A stretch of DNA of 64,000 nucleotides from Antedon mediterranea (GCF_964355755.1 NC_092670.1:4243001-4307000); one strand, 5' to 3'; positions 12,481 to 27,600 are shown, counted from the first letter of the stretch. Program-made: numbers and translations. Notes: generated by a model from the sequence alone, not told the origin.

Positions 12481-12630
12481 TAATAGGGCCTAGTCGAAGG
12501 TGGTAAAACATAATAGGGCCTAGTCGAAGGTGGTAAAACATAATAGGGCCTAGTCGAAGGTGGTAAAACATAATAGGGCCTAGTCGAAGGTGGTAAAACA
12601 TAATAGGGCCTAGTCGAAGGTGGTAAAACA
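12481..12630. repeat. Tandem repeat, 30-bp unit, 5 perfect copies
   Basis: Five identical units starting TAATAGGGCCTAGTCGAAGG at 12481, 12511, 12541, 12571 and 12601. The 30-bp period keeps two minus-strand frames open; these are not genes. Confidence 0.97.
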
Positions 12631-13029
12631 TACCATAAAGCATGTGGAATGGGATATCCCTTTTGTGGTTTTATGGACAATAAGGTTGTTTTTACAAGAA
12701 AGGGTATGCACAGCCATTCAGCCATATCATGAAAAATAATTTGACGGACCATAAACTATTCCGTACTGACATCAAAAGGCCCTTTGAGACACATTACGTA
12801 AGGCAGTATGAAATCTGGCTATGTGCATTTTAACATGCCTATTTAGTACATAATACCAAAACAAATATTTTTAGGTTGACCTCATAAATTTTCAAAACAC
12901 AAAATGGACGCCAAAATAAATTTGTCGTGGTTTTGGCAAAAAAGAACTATATAGCAAAATGTCAATATCCTACCTAAACATTGGTGAAATAGGTAAGAAA
13001 AAAATGTATAATTGTGTTACTGATTACTC

Positions 13030-13552
13030 AGAACGCCGCCCGATACCTGAACACCACCCGATAGCTAACACCACCCGATACCTGAACACCGCCCGCTACC
13101 TGAACACCACCCAATACCTGAACGCCGCCGGATACCTGAACGCCACCCGATAGCCAACACCACCCGATACCTGAACACCGCCCGATAGCTAACACCACCC
13201 GATACCTGAACACCGCCCGATACCTGAACACCACCCAATACCTAAACGCCGCCGGATACCTGAACACCACCCGATACCGAACACCACGCGATATCTGAAC
13301 ACCACCCGATACCTGAACGCCACCCGATACCTGAACACCACCCGATACTTAACACCGCCCGATACCTGAACACCGCCCGATACCTGAACACCACCCAATA
13401 CCTAAACGCCGCCGGATACCCGAACACCACCCGATACCTAACACCACCCGATATCTGAACACCACCCGATACCTGAACGCCGCCCGATACCTGAACACCA
13501 CCCGATACTTAACACCACCCGATACCTGAACACCGCCCGATACCTGAACACC
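13030..13552. repeat. Minisatellite, 17-18-bp unit, about 29 copies
   Basis: Variant copies of a unit like ACACCACCCGATACCTGA, with frequent A/G change (CACC/CGCC), CGATAG or CAATAC variants, and a 17-bp form. It is locally CG-rich in an AT-rich surrounding. The overlapping minus-strand repeat frames are artefacts. Confidence 0.95.
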
Positions 13553-15534
13553 GATATTGTTTGTTACTTTATTTACAGTTTCTCAGTTACTATTAATTAA
13601 GAATCTTCTAAATACTTTCAAATGAATTTGTTGTGTGAGCAATCTTGTCAACCTATTTTAAAACGCATTGGTAATACTTCCAAATGTTTTTCTTGAAATC
13701 TCACATGAATCTCTGTTTGAAGATAGGCCTACTTATCTTCACAGACCGTAGGACACACCATATTACATAGTATCCTATCATTTTGTGTGCTTCGAAAACT
13801 TTAGGCCTACCTGATATTTACCTGATATCCAATTTTAATTTCATATATTTCTTCTTTTCATCAAAATGAAATAGATCAATTCAATTGATCTATATCCCAA
13901 ATTGGTTTTTTTTTTTGCAATTCCATTCCGAGCAACTGGTTAAAATTATTGTTAGTGTTAGTGTTTAACAGGAGGCCTGGTTCATCTTCAGTAGGCCTAA
14001 GTATCTAAACATTTGTCCCGATACATTGGTGTTACAAACTGAAAATTCATCATTAGAAAATAAATATTCTTGACTTATATCATAATAAGTTTATTTATTG
14101 TCAAATTAAATAATCGAATAATAACATTGATATTGTTAATTTTTCCGCCTAATTTTTATAAACATGTTTCAGGCAACCCCTTATGTCCCGATCGTACATT
14201 TTCTATTTTATGATCACAGTATTTATTTGAAAATATTTTAAAGTTAGGATTTTCCTTCGATTTTATTACTCAAAATACCTTAATTCATACTTTGAATACC
14301 AAACTACAAAGTGTTTGTTTGCAAAAAAAAAACAGAATGCGTCACACTAATGTGCATATATCTACTGTTATAGTTTAAGTGGTGCGATGGGGAAACAAAT
14401 GGATTGTGTGTAGTAAATACGTGAAGAGATGGAAATACAACTAGCCGCACATTATTTTCAATAAAGAAAAAAAAAGCTTATGTTCAAATTATATATCGGA
14501 CTCTTAAATATACTCAAACCAAATGTCAAAGTCATTTTTTTTGTCATTTCGTCACGGATCTCCTTCACATCAGGGAAGAGTGAAATGAATGTAGGGCCTA
14601 ATTTCACTTTTCACTGTTCACATTGATATTTTATCCTTTTAAATTAAAAAATATTTCCAATGAACTATTTGATATAATTGAAAAATAGTAATAGGCCTAT
14701 TAGTTTTAAAGAATGTGTAAAACATACTAGGCCTATATTCTAAAAATTAACACTTTTTGGAATAGTAAATACTAGTATCAAAGAAATATGGAAATTCCAA
14801 ACCTGTTATTTTTTCTCTACCTTTGTTTATTACTTAAATGTGACGAATATGAAGCAAAATTGAGCCATGTATCTACAAATACGAATAAAATACGAAATAT
14901 TATAAAAATTGCGCCAAACAAAGGCTTGTAATTTAATACATAATCGTTTATCTGGAAAAAAAGTTTTAATCGTTTTTATATAACCGTTTATGACCCGTCT
15001 ACTCATTTTTCAACACAGTAATGATAGCAATAAACGATCTTTAACATAGACTTAAAATTATAAAACATTTAGGCCTATAAAGTAACGATGTAAAAGTATG
15101 CCAACAAACTACATAACATAGACAGTAAAGTGTTGAAAAAACCCATTGAAGTATATCCGGTCTTTTGATAAGCTCGCGATCTAATCCTAAGAATCAATCA
15201 AAATCACGACTCTTCACAAGTCGAATTACACATGTCTTCTTCCGCAAATAAACAACTTAAATGCTGTTCCTCATTAGATAAAACAAAACATTTAGAAAAT
15301 AAGCATGTATGTACGTTTAGAAATATATAATGTATGTGTTTATTAAAATATAATTAGTTTATTTAAAACCTTTTTTTTTGTAAGAATGGCGTATTGATAT
15401 TTGTGTGGTTAAGTGCTAGAAGAGTATCTTTCTTGTTTCTTGAACTGACGTACTGAGGCAGTGTTTTGGATAAAGTTGGTTCTTGTCATTTCTTGAGAAA
15501 GTTCTTCGAAGAATGGGATATCAGAAGTGGCATA

Positions 15535-15613
15535 ATGTATATTCAAATGGCTAGTATTCGCCTTATGCTTTTTAGTTGGATTTTAGTGCTATGTTTTATC
15601 AAGTCGTGTTTCG
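15535..15613 (+). CDS. Polycystin-like exon 1: start codon and signal peptide
   Basis: ATG at 15535 has A at -3 and opens a 26-residue segment with a hydrophobic core (LMLFSWILVLCFI) ending at a GTAAGT donor after 15613, phase 1. It joins exon 2 in frame just before the WSC domain, the expected place for a cleaved signal peptide. A second in-frame ATG (15547) could also serve. An upstream ATG at 15513 opens a short out-of-frame reading frame ending at TAG 15552-15554, overlapping this start. Confidence 0.8.
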
Positions 15614-18600
15614 GTAAGTGATGTCATCTTTAGATTTTGTTATTTAAATGTTCTGCGGTTTGATCAAAGATCTACGGGAAGCTCTCGCTCGCAATGAGTG
15701 GTGGAGCGGTTTCGTCCAGTGTACTAAACTTAACTACCGCTATGGTGATGTGCCTAGAGCTGGGCTTAGCTTGATACAGTATGTGTTAAAATAAGGGTCA
15801 AATATAACAATAGAAAACAGTATATATTATTATAATAATTACAAATCAGTCACAAGAAAGTTAAGTCTCTATCGATTGGTATTTTAGTCATTATTTACTT
15901 TCATAAATATTAAGTGTAAACATCCTATCTATTATGTAAATATAAAGTATTCATTCTGCTGAGGCTCTGCTCTGTCTGAGTTTACTGCTGCTGTAACAAC
16001 TCCAAAAGGTAAATACAGCATAACACCGTCACCACTGCGCAGCGGGTGAATGAAAATTGGGTAAGTTCGGGAGATTGTGGATGTGGTGCAAAAGTGCAGC
16101 AACACAAAAAAAAAGGGGTTAGGGGATTTTCATGAAGAAACATTTCTGTAGTTTCGTGCTACAGGCACACACACGTTTTTCGCCGATGTTTTATCGCGAT
16201 ACAGTCGCAGTACCTATTAGATTATTTTTTCTATGAATTTTAGTGATGTACATTGTGCAGTAGGCTGGAAACTTTTAATTTAAGAAACATTTTACACTCA
16301 TTTTCTTACACACTTCTCTTTTATGATTTTTAAAATAACCCGGTGTCCTTAAAATCCTATGAAAAAGTTATGTTAATGTTATTTTTATGTTCATGAATGG
16401 CTGGGCATGACGTTTGTAATCTGCCACCATTTTCCAACCAAGGTTTTCATTTCATAAGTGAAGACATTTTGTTAGTAGTTAACTTGATAAAAAAAATAAA
16501 AAACCATCTTCAATACTTATTGGATTCAACAACATCACAACCACAACTTTACATTTAATAATGTATACCCAAAATGTATCACAAACTGTTTTAGCTATTC
16601 ACATTGACCCTAAATTAAGTTGTTCCACACATGTAAAGTAGTACTGTAAATCATCTCAACTCAACTTGGTTTTTCCAGCTATCTTTACTGTAGTGTATGT
16701 GCTCGACAATTCACTCATCCATACTCCATTATTCTTCCTTGCATGGACTATTGCCGTAGTGAAATCAACATTGACCGAATACAGACAATTCAAAATAAAG
16801 CCTTTTGCATCATCCCTAAAGCTCATCTTCTCACACCACCAATCAGAACATTACAAAGTTTTCCTTCATCTTCTTGCAGTACATTTCTTAATCTTGTCAC
16901 TAAATCATTTTAAGTTTGTTTTTAACAAATACCCTGATACTGAAAGAAAAATTGCTACTTAACTCCAACTGAGGTCTTCTCCAACCAGAATAAATTATAT
17001 TTTTATGGAATTCTGAATACAATGAATTAAATATTAATTATTAAATTAAATATTTATAAAATGTATACAACCTTAGCTTCCATTTTAAAGAAAAAAAAAG
17101 TTTTTTTTAAATAAAAATGCGACCGGTTAACATTCTGAATACAATTATTATTTAATGAATTAAATATTAATTAATTATTAAATGAAATATTTATAAAATG
17201 TATACAACCTCCAGCTTCCATGGAAAAAGTTTTAAGGAAAAAAAATGTTTTAATAAAAATGCGACCGGTTAAAAATTTCTTAAAAATGAATGGACTTGCC
17301 CAACAATTTAGGTTCCATATTTTTTCTATGAATTTGTTTCATTTCATGTCAAAGGTCATAGTGTCTTAAACGTACTGTATATAAAAGTGATGAATTTAAT
17401 GGTATAATGGCTGAATGGAGTACTGTAAAAGGACAAAACTGAATGTTACAATATAAGAATACTGTAGAACAGTGTCTGACACAAGTAGTATTTTTCTTAT
17501 GAAAAATATTTTGTTTTATAAAAATCTTTACTCTACTGTAGTTTACTGTATACCAGAAAAAACAACATGTTCGTGATCATTTTTGGAGCAGCTCAGTAGG
17601 TATGTCCTGGGAAAAAACATATCAACAATCCTAAATTCTCAATTGTCAACTTTTTAAAAACATTTTGATAAAAAACAGTGCTTCACTTTGATTTATAATC
17701 AAAGGAAGTACTTTGGAACCATTCATTGCAATAATTTCCTTAATAGATATCGTAGAAAGATAAATGATGTCCATTGATAGTTTAAATTATTTGCATGCTG
17801 TGCACATCCTTATCTACAATGCATATGCATATCACTATAGGAAAATCCAATACATTAGATGTGTATCATGGAGTTAAAAACTGTAGTCTATGTTTAGACC
17901 TAGAACAAATGACATGTCTGTTTTTATAATGTATTGTTTATTGTACAATTATTACAATCATGAAAGAAAACAATCAAACGTACTATTTGTTTGTGCTTTT
18001 ATAGTACTGTAATATTACTAATTGTTTATCTTGAATAATTTCATTACCAGTCACAACAGTCTGTTGTGGACCAGATATTTTTTTTTTTAATTTTTAAAAC
18101 CAAATACAACAGCAAAAACAAATCCGCTTCTTACAGTTTGGTTTCAGAAACAAAGACATCAAGACAATTACAACAACTCAGAAAACTATTATAATTTGAT
18201 AATCAAATCAACAAAAATAGACACAGTTTTCTCCTAAGAATAAGTTTTCATAACTTTCTATGACAAACAAATTACTAAGCTAATTATTAAAATACCATGA
18301 TTGATAAACAAGTTATTTCATTTCACACATTTTATTTCCTAAGCTCATTTGAAAAATAACAAATATTTGACCTAGAATCTAAAACCCATTGTGTTTGGGT
18401 TTGTTCTCACCAATTTTCAATTCATTTGAGAGGCATATGCCGCAATTTTCTATTCAAATTACTTAATTAACTCAAGTTGTTAATGAATAGTCCTGTCAGG
18501 ACTTGCTTTACCCTTGCTTCAGTGAGTATAGTATGTTAACAGGGTAAGTGAAACGTGTTTAATGTCTGTTATAAGATCCAACAAAGAGGATCATTGTGTC

Positions 18601-21600
18601 CTAGCCTAGCATTTTAATTATTTTTCACACTTACAGAATTGTTTTTGATTTTGACTAGTAGTGCCCACTGTAGCTAGACCACATAGGATCTAACAAATGT
18701 TGATCTAAAACCACCTACAGTACATAACGCCTAAACCATTATTATTTTTGATAAAGTTAGTCAGACTTTATACAGTACTCTCAGCTGTCAGGGGTAGATC
18801 CAGCATTATAGATTAGGAAGTGGGGAGCTAAATATTTCACAATGATAACAAAATCCGTCAAGTTGAAGAAAAATAAAAAATTGTTTTTAAAAAGTCATGG
18901 CTGTTTAATTTTAGGGGCTAAAGCCCTTTGTAACCCCCACCTGCCGCCTACAATTTGAGTTCTTTTTAATTTTGGCAATCCGGTACACAGCCCAATTACA
19001 ACATTGTAATACTGGCCGGCAAAGTTACAGGTTTTGTTTTTTAATTTAAAAACTGATACTAGTACTATAGAGATTAAATATTTTTTTAAAAGATGTACAG
19101 TAGTAGGAACTGGACTGTTAAATCAGTAGGTGGTAAAATAGTTAGAAAATGGTAGCTGGGTGGACGGCAGAATGTAACTCCCTATTGGATAGCTTACAGT
19201 ATGGGAGAGAGCTAAATGACGCTTTAAAATGAAAAAGTGCAGTTACCTAACACATGGAACCAAATGGAATATTATATTAAATTTCTATTGAAAGATGTCA
19301 ACATTTTTTTATAATGAAATCAATTGTTTAAAAATATGTTTTAATGAAATTACTTTGAATGTTTTAAAATAAAAAAGTGCAGTGACATCGGTTTGGAAAA
19401 GATGTACCTGAGTACTTTCACTTGTAAATTGAGGTTTCTCCTGATTCCTTACGTTATTCATGACCGACATATGAACCTATTAGCATAAGGATGTGGTATT
19501 ATTTTACTCTACAGTAATAATATTTCTTCAAATTAATCTAGTAATGATTGTAATTTGTTGTCCAGACAGAAACCATATCACCTTTCCAGTTTACAATTTG
19601 TTATTTATTTAATTTTACTATTAAAATCATTTTCTGCTGAGTGTGTTTATTTAGCAACTATAATAAAAGCATCTTAATAACATTCCATAAATACATATTT
19701 TAATTTTATCGTACTGAAAAACCAAATTGTAGTCAACATTTGAACTTCATTTTGGCACAAAACCAAATGTGATATAGACTCAAGTTATTAAGTTTCCAAA
19801 ACAAAATGCGTCTTATACTCCAGTTATCACGTTCGTTATTTTCAGCCGTCTTTACACATCGCACATTCAGGTCATAACATAGAGGTCTAAAGCCCTGTCT
19901 ACACTATTAAACTTTATGTGACAAAAAATGTGTCCATATATGGACATGATGATGTCATATCACTACCATATTTAATCATATCACTATCATATTTGGGCAC
20001 ATCACTTTTTTTTGTCAAACCCGGTTGATAGTGTAGACAGAGCTTAAGGCTATACAAGTATTTGCTGTTACTTCAAGACCTACAGTACTGTAATGAACAA
20101 TTCATCATGTCTCCGTAATCAAATTTCTAATTTAATAAAATACACTTACAATGAAAGTTGTCTTGCCTTTGATTTTGAACACCGGTAAACAACTTAGAAA
20201 TAAAAGAATTAAAGACTTTACAATCTGGTATAGGAAATCACATCACTCTGTTTGCCTAACAGCTGAGCAGAGTATTGAACTCACCTCCAATTGTAAATGA
20301 ACTCTGTATGCAAAACTACTTTGTGGAAACAAAAGATAGATAAATAACGCAATTTATCAGTTTATTAATACTATGAATTACTTTAATAAGAAGTAGTTAA
20401 ATAAAAGTACTACACATTGCAAGTACTGTACATAAAAATGTCCAATGAAATTCAAAAAGCTTGTTTACTATGAAAAAAAATTATTCACTGTCCCATATTA
20501 AAATCATAATTTTATAGAATAATATTTACTAATAAAAATAATGATGTGTTTATATTTGTTGTAGGTTTGTGGTACATGGGTTGTTACACTGAACTTGAAT
20601 CATCCAACTTTACTCTATATGGCAACTCAACATCACTATCATCTGGGGTAGCTTGCTCTTCTTTATGCTACTCTGAAGGGTAATTTATTTAATTTTTTAT
20701 TTTATTTTCCTCTACTGTATGCCACTGTGTTTTTTTTAAGGAAAAAGATGATTCTGTTGGTTGTTTAACATTTAGAATTTACTGATTTCAGGTATTTTGT
20801 TTTATTTTATGTTTTCAGGTTTCTATATGCTGCTGTGAGTAATGGTGCTGAGTGTAAATGTAATAATGTTATTGAGGGTGTTGTAACAGTTAATAATAGT
20901 GATTCCTGTTCTATAAGGTAGGTACAGTAAATGTTATGATACAAGTAATGGATGTTTATGAGTTTAATATGGAGAGTTGGGGAGAGGAGAGGAGGGGCAT
21001 GTCACAATTGCAACATCAGTCCATGAATTTATCAAGGAATAACTGATAATTGTAGAAGCAGCACAGAACTTCGTAATGTCCATGACACGAACATACTACT
21101 GTAGGTTACAGTCGCATTAAAATATTTTTGTTATACCTACTTAAACTACAAAAAAATGAAATGTTTTTAAAATTCTAAATTGTAATGTCCATGACTAAAC
21201 AAGAAACTGTTTTCTGAATGTAAATTGCACAATGTTTACAAAAAGCAGAACATGCAATAGAACCGTTTAATAGAACCGTTAAATATGACTTTTCCATGCG
21301 GTAGAACCAATATTCAGATAGTAAGGGATATACAGTACTTATTTGTTATAAAAATCACATTAACCTTCCATTGGTGGATTGATATTTTCTTAAATCACAT
21401 CTTGCACATTGTTTACAAAGTTTATCGCATGCCCAGTTCAGTTTCTAAAATTGTAAAAGTTTAATGTTTTGTCAAGTGCATACATGGTGTTTTAACCGGT
21501 GATAAAAAGGTTGAAATCATCATATTGAAAACCTCTTCCAGTAACATATTTTTAACACATCTTTGTATCTATTGTAGGTGCTTAATAGGTTATGGGCAAG

Positions 21601-24600
21601 TATGTGGAGGCAACTCAAGTTTAAGTATTTATTCTGTCAATGGACCGTTTATCCGTGATATTAATATTAACAGTGAGCATACATTAGTTCAAGAAAATAC
21701 TCAAGTTTACATTCAAGCTCAAGCATTGTTTGCTGATAACCTAGACAGTCTTACAGGTGAGAATTGATTGAATTAAAATAAAATCCCTAATAACACAAGG
21801 GATATATACATATTATATAGGTAATGTGCAGGTGTTTAGTAGGTACAGTGGTGTAAAGCAGAGCCTTGAGGTCCCTGGTTTAGTTTTTAGCCTTTTTCGA
21901 CATATTTTGTTGCCTGTTTTTTCCTCTAGACACTTCTCAGGGGTCCCCATAAGCTCTGGGCCCCTGGGTTTAGCCAGTCAGCTGCGCTCATAGCCGTTAC
22001 ACCACTGGTTCCATCCCCAAAATCCTGTTTTGATGGTTGGCATTCTCTAAAGTTTAGGAAATCTTGTTACTAGGCTTGCAGGCTCGTCGGAGATCCACCC
22101 ATGATATACTACTATAATTTTTTTCCACACCCTGTGCATTATATGCCCACATGTTCCAAGTGACAAAAGCTGTTTAAGCACATGTGATTCTTCATGGACT
22201 TTCAATAACCCTAATATTATATTGTGTACATTATATGATGACACATGCATGTTAATGTTTTCTATTGTTTTGGAATGTACAACATTAAACATACTAGGCC
22301 TACAGTATATAAATTAGTTAATAATTAAGTCTTACTAATATTATGATTAATGTAACATCAAAAATAAATTATTTATTTCAACTATACGATTTAGAAAAAG
22401 CATACACAAAAAATGAAGCATATAAAATGAAATAAACACAGTTAAAAAATATAGTTTATAGACTTGTGTAATTGAAGATTTCCTATTAAATGTCCTTGTA
22501 ATTGATTGTTACACCTGTTTCTGATGGCTTATCAAGCTCTTGGACATTGGATTAATTCAAGATCAAATGTTGACCTACCCCAACTGTATCAATATTTAAT
22601 AGTATTACTTATAAATGGTAAACCATGGAGACTGTAAGGTTACATAAAATGGAATACTTTGTTGCATTGACTTTATATATTTACATATCTTTGTTTTTGT
22701 TCTATGAGCTGTTAAATTAAGATTTTTTTTTTCTCTCTTTTGCTATGGATATAATATTATGTCACCATGATATTCCGAATAAAAAGATAAATGCATGTAA
22801 TGTTACAAGAATACTATTCTATACTCTTCTTTTTAACTTGGCACCTAGTACCGTAACTTAGTATTGCCAGATAATATACCCACATACAAAACTAGAGCTC
22901 TAAAAAAAGTAAGAAAATACCAGACCTGTTGGAAGACCAGAGAAAATATGCAGTAAAATGGGGAAAAAAATATACAGGTTCACAGAGACATACCCAACCC
23001 AGGAATTTTTTTAAGTGTGTTATAAATGTACAGTACAATGTTTGTATGATGAGTGCAGTAATCAGATAATTCAATTCAATTCAGTTTTCATAGCCTATGC
23101 CCTTCATACCAATGGTGAAGACAAGAAGTGCCCCTTTAATGATAAGCTTTGCCCTTTCAGAGGAATTAATTACCCTGGAATTGGTAGCTGATAGGTATCT
23201 TTAAATCTACAACTCCATTCCACAGTAAACGTACTGAGAACTTTTATTAATTACAGCATAGATATCAATAAAATGATGGCATGTGCTATTTTTCACAATC
23301 TGTTGTTTTGTAACTGCTACAACCGCACATGTGGAGATAAAACTGTGTACCAAACTTGAGTTACTTTCCATAAACACATTTTCCAATCAAACGGCACCAA
23401 ATCTCTTTATTTTTTACAGAATTTAGCTACACAATTACAACTTAAAAGGTGGAGTCCATGTTATCTTATAATGATTCTATATACAGTAGTACAAAGCAGT
23501 ACAAATATTTACTGCGCAGTAAAAGTATACATGAATGTCTCCCTCTATAGACATCTGTAAAAGACATGTCTTGAATATAGAGCAATTAAAATATAAAAGT
23601 TTGCACAAAATCTAAGCTAAAAATAGCCCTACATGGTGGGCATGAAACAATGAACAACCATGCCGAGGGCAACATTTTTTCAAATCCACACATTTTTCTA
23701 TAAATGTTGAGAAAAATTCACACTTTTATAAAATCAGATATGTACAGTACAATGATAGATTATTTCGTGGTTACGAATTATTTTGTAAAAAAAATGATAA
23801 CATGTTTTAAAAATTATGATTCTTTCCTATCTTGTGTGTATTTATTGTACTTTTTTTTAACTTAGATATTTATATTTTATAGGAACTTGATTTAGATTTA
23901 GATTATCGAAATAGATTGTCTACTGTATCTTGGTGATATCCTATTCAACATAAAATAACCTTTAATTTGATACCAAAATTAATAACTTGTTTGATTAGAA
24001 AAAAAAAATTCCCTTTTTCACTAATCTCAAAAAGAAACCCATCTTGAAATAAAGCTGCCTGGTTTTCTTTTCAAGATAATACTAGGCTTCCAATCCTGTA
24101 GGAAACAATTTTAAAGTGGGAGGGCCATCTAACGATTTTTTTTATAGATGGGGTACGTAAGAGAGTTTTGGCCTGTGGAGCCAGCAACTTTGGGAAGGGA
24201 GCCAGCAACTTTGGGAAGGGAGCCAGGGGCCGCAAGGAAACCTGGCATTCTATAGCAATTGAGAATGATGGGTTTTAACGGGCACATAATACGTTGAGGC
24301 GAGAATAAAATGAACCACTCACTGATTTAAACGGTTATTTAGGAACAAAAATTTTGCAGAAATGTGGTCGATATAAAAATTATATTTTAAATCTATTTTG
24401 AAATAAATGGTTTAATTTTGGCACTATGCAACAGAAACAGACCCAAAGACTTACAGTAGGATTATTATTACATGGGTTTCACAGCTTATCGATACTGTAT
24501 GGAATGACTAAAGTTTTTGCATCATCCAGGTTTAATAAGCTGCCATGTTAGATTTTAAATATCAAAATATTCAAAAAATGTCAACCTCTCTATGACTGTG

Positions 24601-27600
24601 TATGGAATTTTGTCTATTGAGTATTGAAATGATAGTTGATATGTTAGCTGTGTACACAGAACACCTCATCTATAGGGTCATTATCAATAATTATCATTAC
24701 CTTGAACTTGATGGGCTGTAAGGCAGGTGTCTTCTTCATTCTAACTTCAAAGTAACCTTTGTAAGACCACCTAATGCTGGATACAATCTATTAGATGCAT
24801 GCTTTTGAATATCTGCTTTAATAAGTTCCATTAAAATACCTAGTCTGTATTAAATATATGTTATGTACTGTAAGGCTAGATTTTAGCAAATTACGAAAAA
24901 AAACTGAATAGGCTCTTTTGAAAGTTGGTACATACATTTATGGCAAACAAAAATGATTGTCCTTTTCTTTTTTTTTTTATTATTTATTACCAAAAAAAAA
25001 TCAAATCTGTCTTGATTCAATGCTACAGTAGCATGCTAAAGTTTGTGGGGAAAAAGAAATACACAATTCCTTACAGATTTTTAATGTCAACTGTAATGTA
25101 TAATGTATGTCTTTTAAATGTTTTACAATCTTGAATTTGAACCTGTGTATAACCTTGGCTTAAATGTCAAAGTCAAATTTGTTTCACAGTGTACAACAAA
25201 TAATGCAGTTTACTGTAGACTGCGTTCACACGTAGTGTACACTACAGCCAGCATGAGATTGGCGTGACAACGCAAGGGGTAAAGTAATCGACAGATTAAA
25301 ATACTAAGGTGTTCACACATAATATGTCGTTTCTTCACAGAAGTCCAAGTTTCTTAAGTACAGTATTTGCAGTGGTTGATTTCCAAATCCTGCGTTCACA
25401 GCTTTGCCAAATGACACTACAGTATGCTTTTGGCTATTATTACACTTTCTTACGATTATTTATGATTTCTTAATACGTCAGAGTAGGGCAAAACATCTGA
25501 CCAATTACTCAATACAATGACGCAAAGCTACTCCACATTAGTTACAAAATTACAAACTGCCTTTCCTCTGGTGAAGGTAGGCACTGGACAAGAGAAGCCC
25601 ATGATTAATGTTAGGACCAATCAAGGTGCTTTAAACAGTCCTGGCTTTGTATCAATCCTGTTAGTGGCGGTAATGTTGGTTTTGATTGAATAAAATAAAA
25701 AAAAAAACTTTTATTTCATCCTAAAATTTTAATTTGCTTTCTAATCGAAGTGCAGAGAGCATCAAATTTATAATACTATACTATACAATTTTTCAAGCAA
25801 TGCTGGAGGCTTTAATTAAGATGGGTAGCTGTCGTACATAACTCCAAAGAGGTGCAGGCAAAGGCGTAGGTTATGTAAGGTCTACGCCAGCCTTATTAAT
25901 TTAATATACCCCATGGTTTACTTTTTTGCATCTGTGGTGTTTTTGTGATGATAAAAATTGCATCAGGGGGATTAACCTTTTTAGGGAAGGCTTCTGTTTT
26001 AACTAGACCATGCAGATTAAGATTATGATGGTCAGAATACGGCCAGCACTTTTCATCCTGCACTATATCGATTTGATTTATTAACTTGAAATATCAGAGT
26101 ATATAATGGTACAGATGGATATGCAGTATAGCAATAATTATTTAAATCAAATATATTACTGTATATTATATCATGTCATTAAATAACAGAGGTTATTGGT
26201 AACACATGTTTCAATTTGGTCTCTTTATACTTGAACCATTGAAAACATCAATAACTGGATTAACTTTGTTCCCAAAAGTATTACATGTACAGCCCAGAAG
26301 ACTTGACAGTTTTATGGTTCAAATACAATTGTTCTCTTCCCTTTCTTGCAAGAATACTTTTCAGTAGTCAGTCCTTTGACCTGCTCAAGTGAACCAGTAT
26401 AAAAAGATATTTTTGGTTTACTTGTTTAATTAAAGCCATACTTGTTATTTTTTTGTTTGAATTATATATTTGTTCCTTTTCAATTAATGTTTAATTTCCA
26501 AATGTGTTAAATTGCTGTTGTAAAAGTTTAAATTCTGCCATTTCTCAAATCAATAAACAGCTAGATGTATGTATATAATATAAGTACAATTTTGCAATAG
26601 GAGTTTATATAAGGAGAATATAATAATGATAATCACACTAAGGGGTTAACTCCCAATCTACTCCGCAGAAAATGAGTACCTTGTTGAGAAATACTAGGGA
26701 GGATCAGGCTACCCACCCTAAAACATTCCAAGGCTTAGTACAATTTGCTCATAACAGCTAATTTCCCTATGTTCAGAATGAATTTAGGACTCGCCTATAA
26801 GTAAGCCTACAGTAACATAGTAACATAGTTTTAAGAAAAAAATATGTTATTATCTACAAATATATAGGCCTGGAGACCGGAGATTCTTAGTGAGTTTAGA
26901 AAAGTACTTTTTATCATTTATTTCACACCAAGTTAAAGTGCCTGGACATGGAATTCTTTGAGGTAGTCATGGGAATATTATTGCTTTTATTGTTTCAACC
27001 AAAATACATGAAATTCACAAACAGAAAAACAAATTCCAAAGTTAATTTTTTTTTGTAGGAAATCCAATCATAAAATGTATCCCAGAAGAAATGATCAGGT
27101 TTATTCAATACCCCACTATTAGTTTTCTGTCATTTCATCATAATGTTCAATTTATACAAATTAATTCTGATTGCTACCACAGGCAGCAACATTTAGGGTT
27201 TTTAGAGAATTGCTTAGAACAGCTGTTTAGGTTCCTAAGCGTTCCATTGTTTACAATTCAGATGGGGGCAGTGATTCTTTCTTCCTAAACAAATACAGAA
27301 AGTATGTACATACCTACTTAGTATTTTAGTTTTATTTTTTCTATGTTGTTTGTATGTTTTCAATGCATTACAGTACATTCGATAGTGTTCCTTTGGAATT
27401 GAATGAATTCAGGACTTCTTCATACAAATCTTCATATTATTTAATAGTTTTTGTGAAAAGTGGGACTCCATTCGAAAATGAAATGAAATGAAAATTGTTC
27501 CCCCAAAAACATGAAAAATGAAGATTAATAAAAAAGACTTCCAATATTCCATTTGAATTAATAACTTTATACAAAAAAAACTATAAAAAAGTAATGTTTA

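Larger units (their letters stand above)
11221..15534. other. Intergenic region between TUBGCP5 and the polycystin-like gene
   Basis: No gene is seen on either strand. It contains the TUBGCP5 poly(A) signal, one MITE-A, one MITE-D, two minisatellites (12481 and 13030) and AT-rich unique DNA with several TAGGCCTA palindromes (13.7-15.1 kb). The promoter of the polycystin-like gene should lie at the right end, but I recognise no core promoter element. Confidence 0.7.
15614..20564. other. Polycystin-like intron 1 (about 5 kb)
   Basis: Long AT-rich intron between the signal-peptide exon and the WSC exons. I looked for leucine-rich repeat exons, which precede WSC in vertebrate polycystin-1, and found none. 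It holds a LINE remnant (about 16.7 kb), a 120-bp tandem duplication (about 17.0 kb) and a MITE-A (19.9 kb). Confidence 0.7.

Noticed and set aside
12242-12752. Two minus-strand frames with a 10-residue repeat
   Set aside because: Generated by the five-copy 30-bp tandem array in intergenic DNA.
13028-13430. Several overlapping minus-strand repetitive frames
   Set aside because: By-products of the 17/18-bp minisatellite; all frames stay open because the unit lacks stops.
27059-27288. Open frame behind a T-rich acceptor in polycystin intron 4, phase 1, with a Cys-rich patch
   Set aside because: No convincing donor before the stop, no clear C-type lectin motif, and exons 4 and 5 already join within a PKD repeat.
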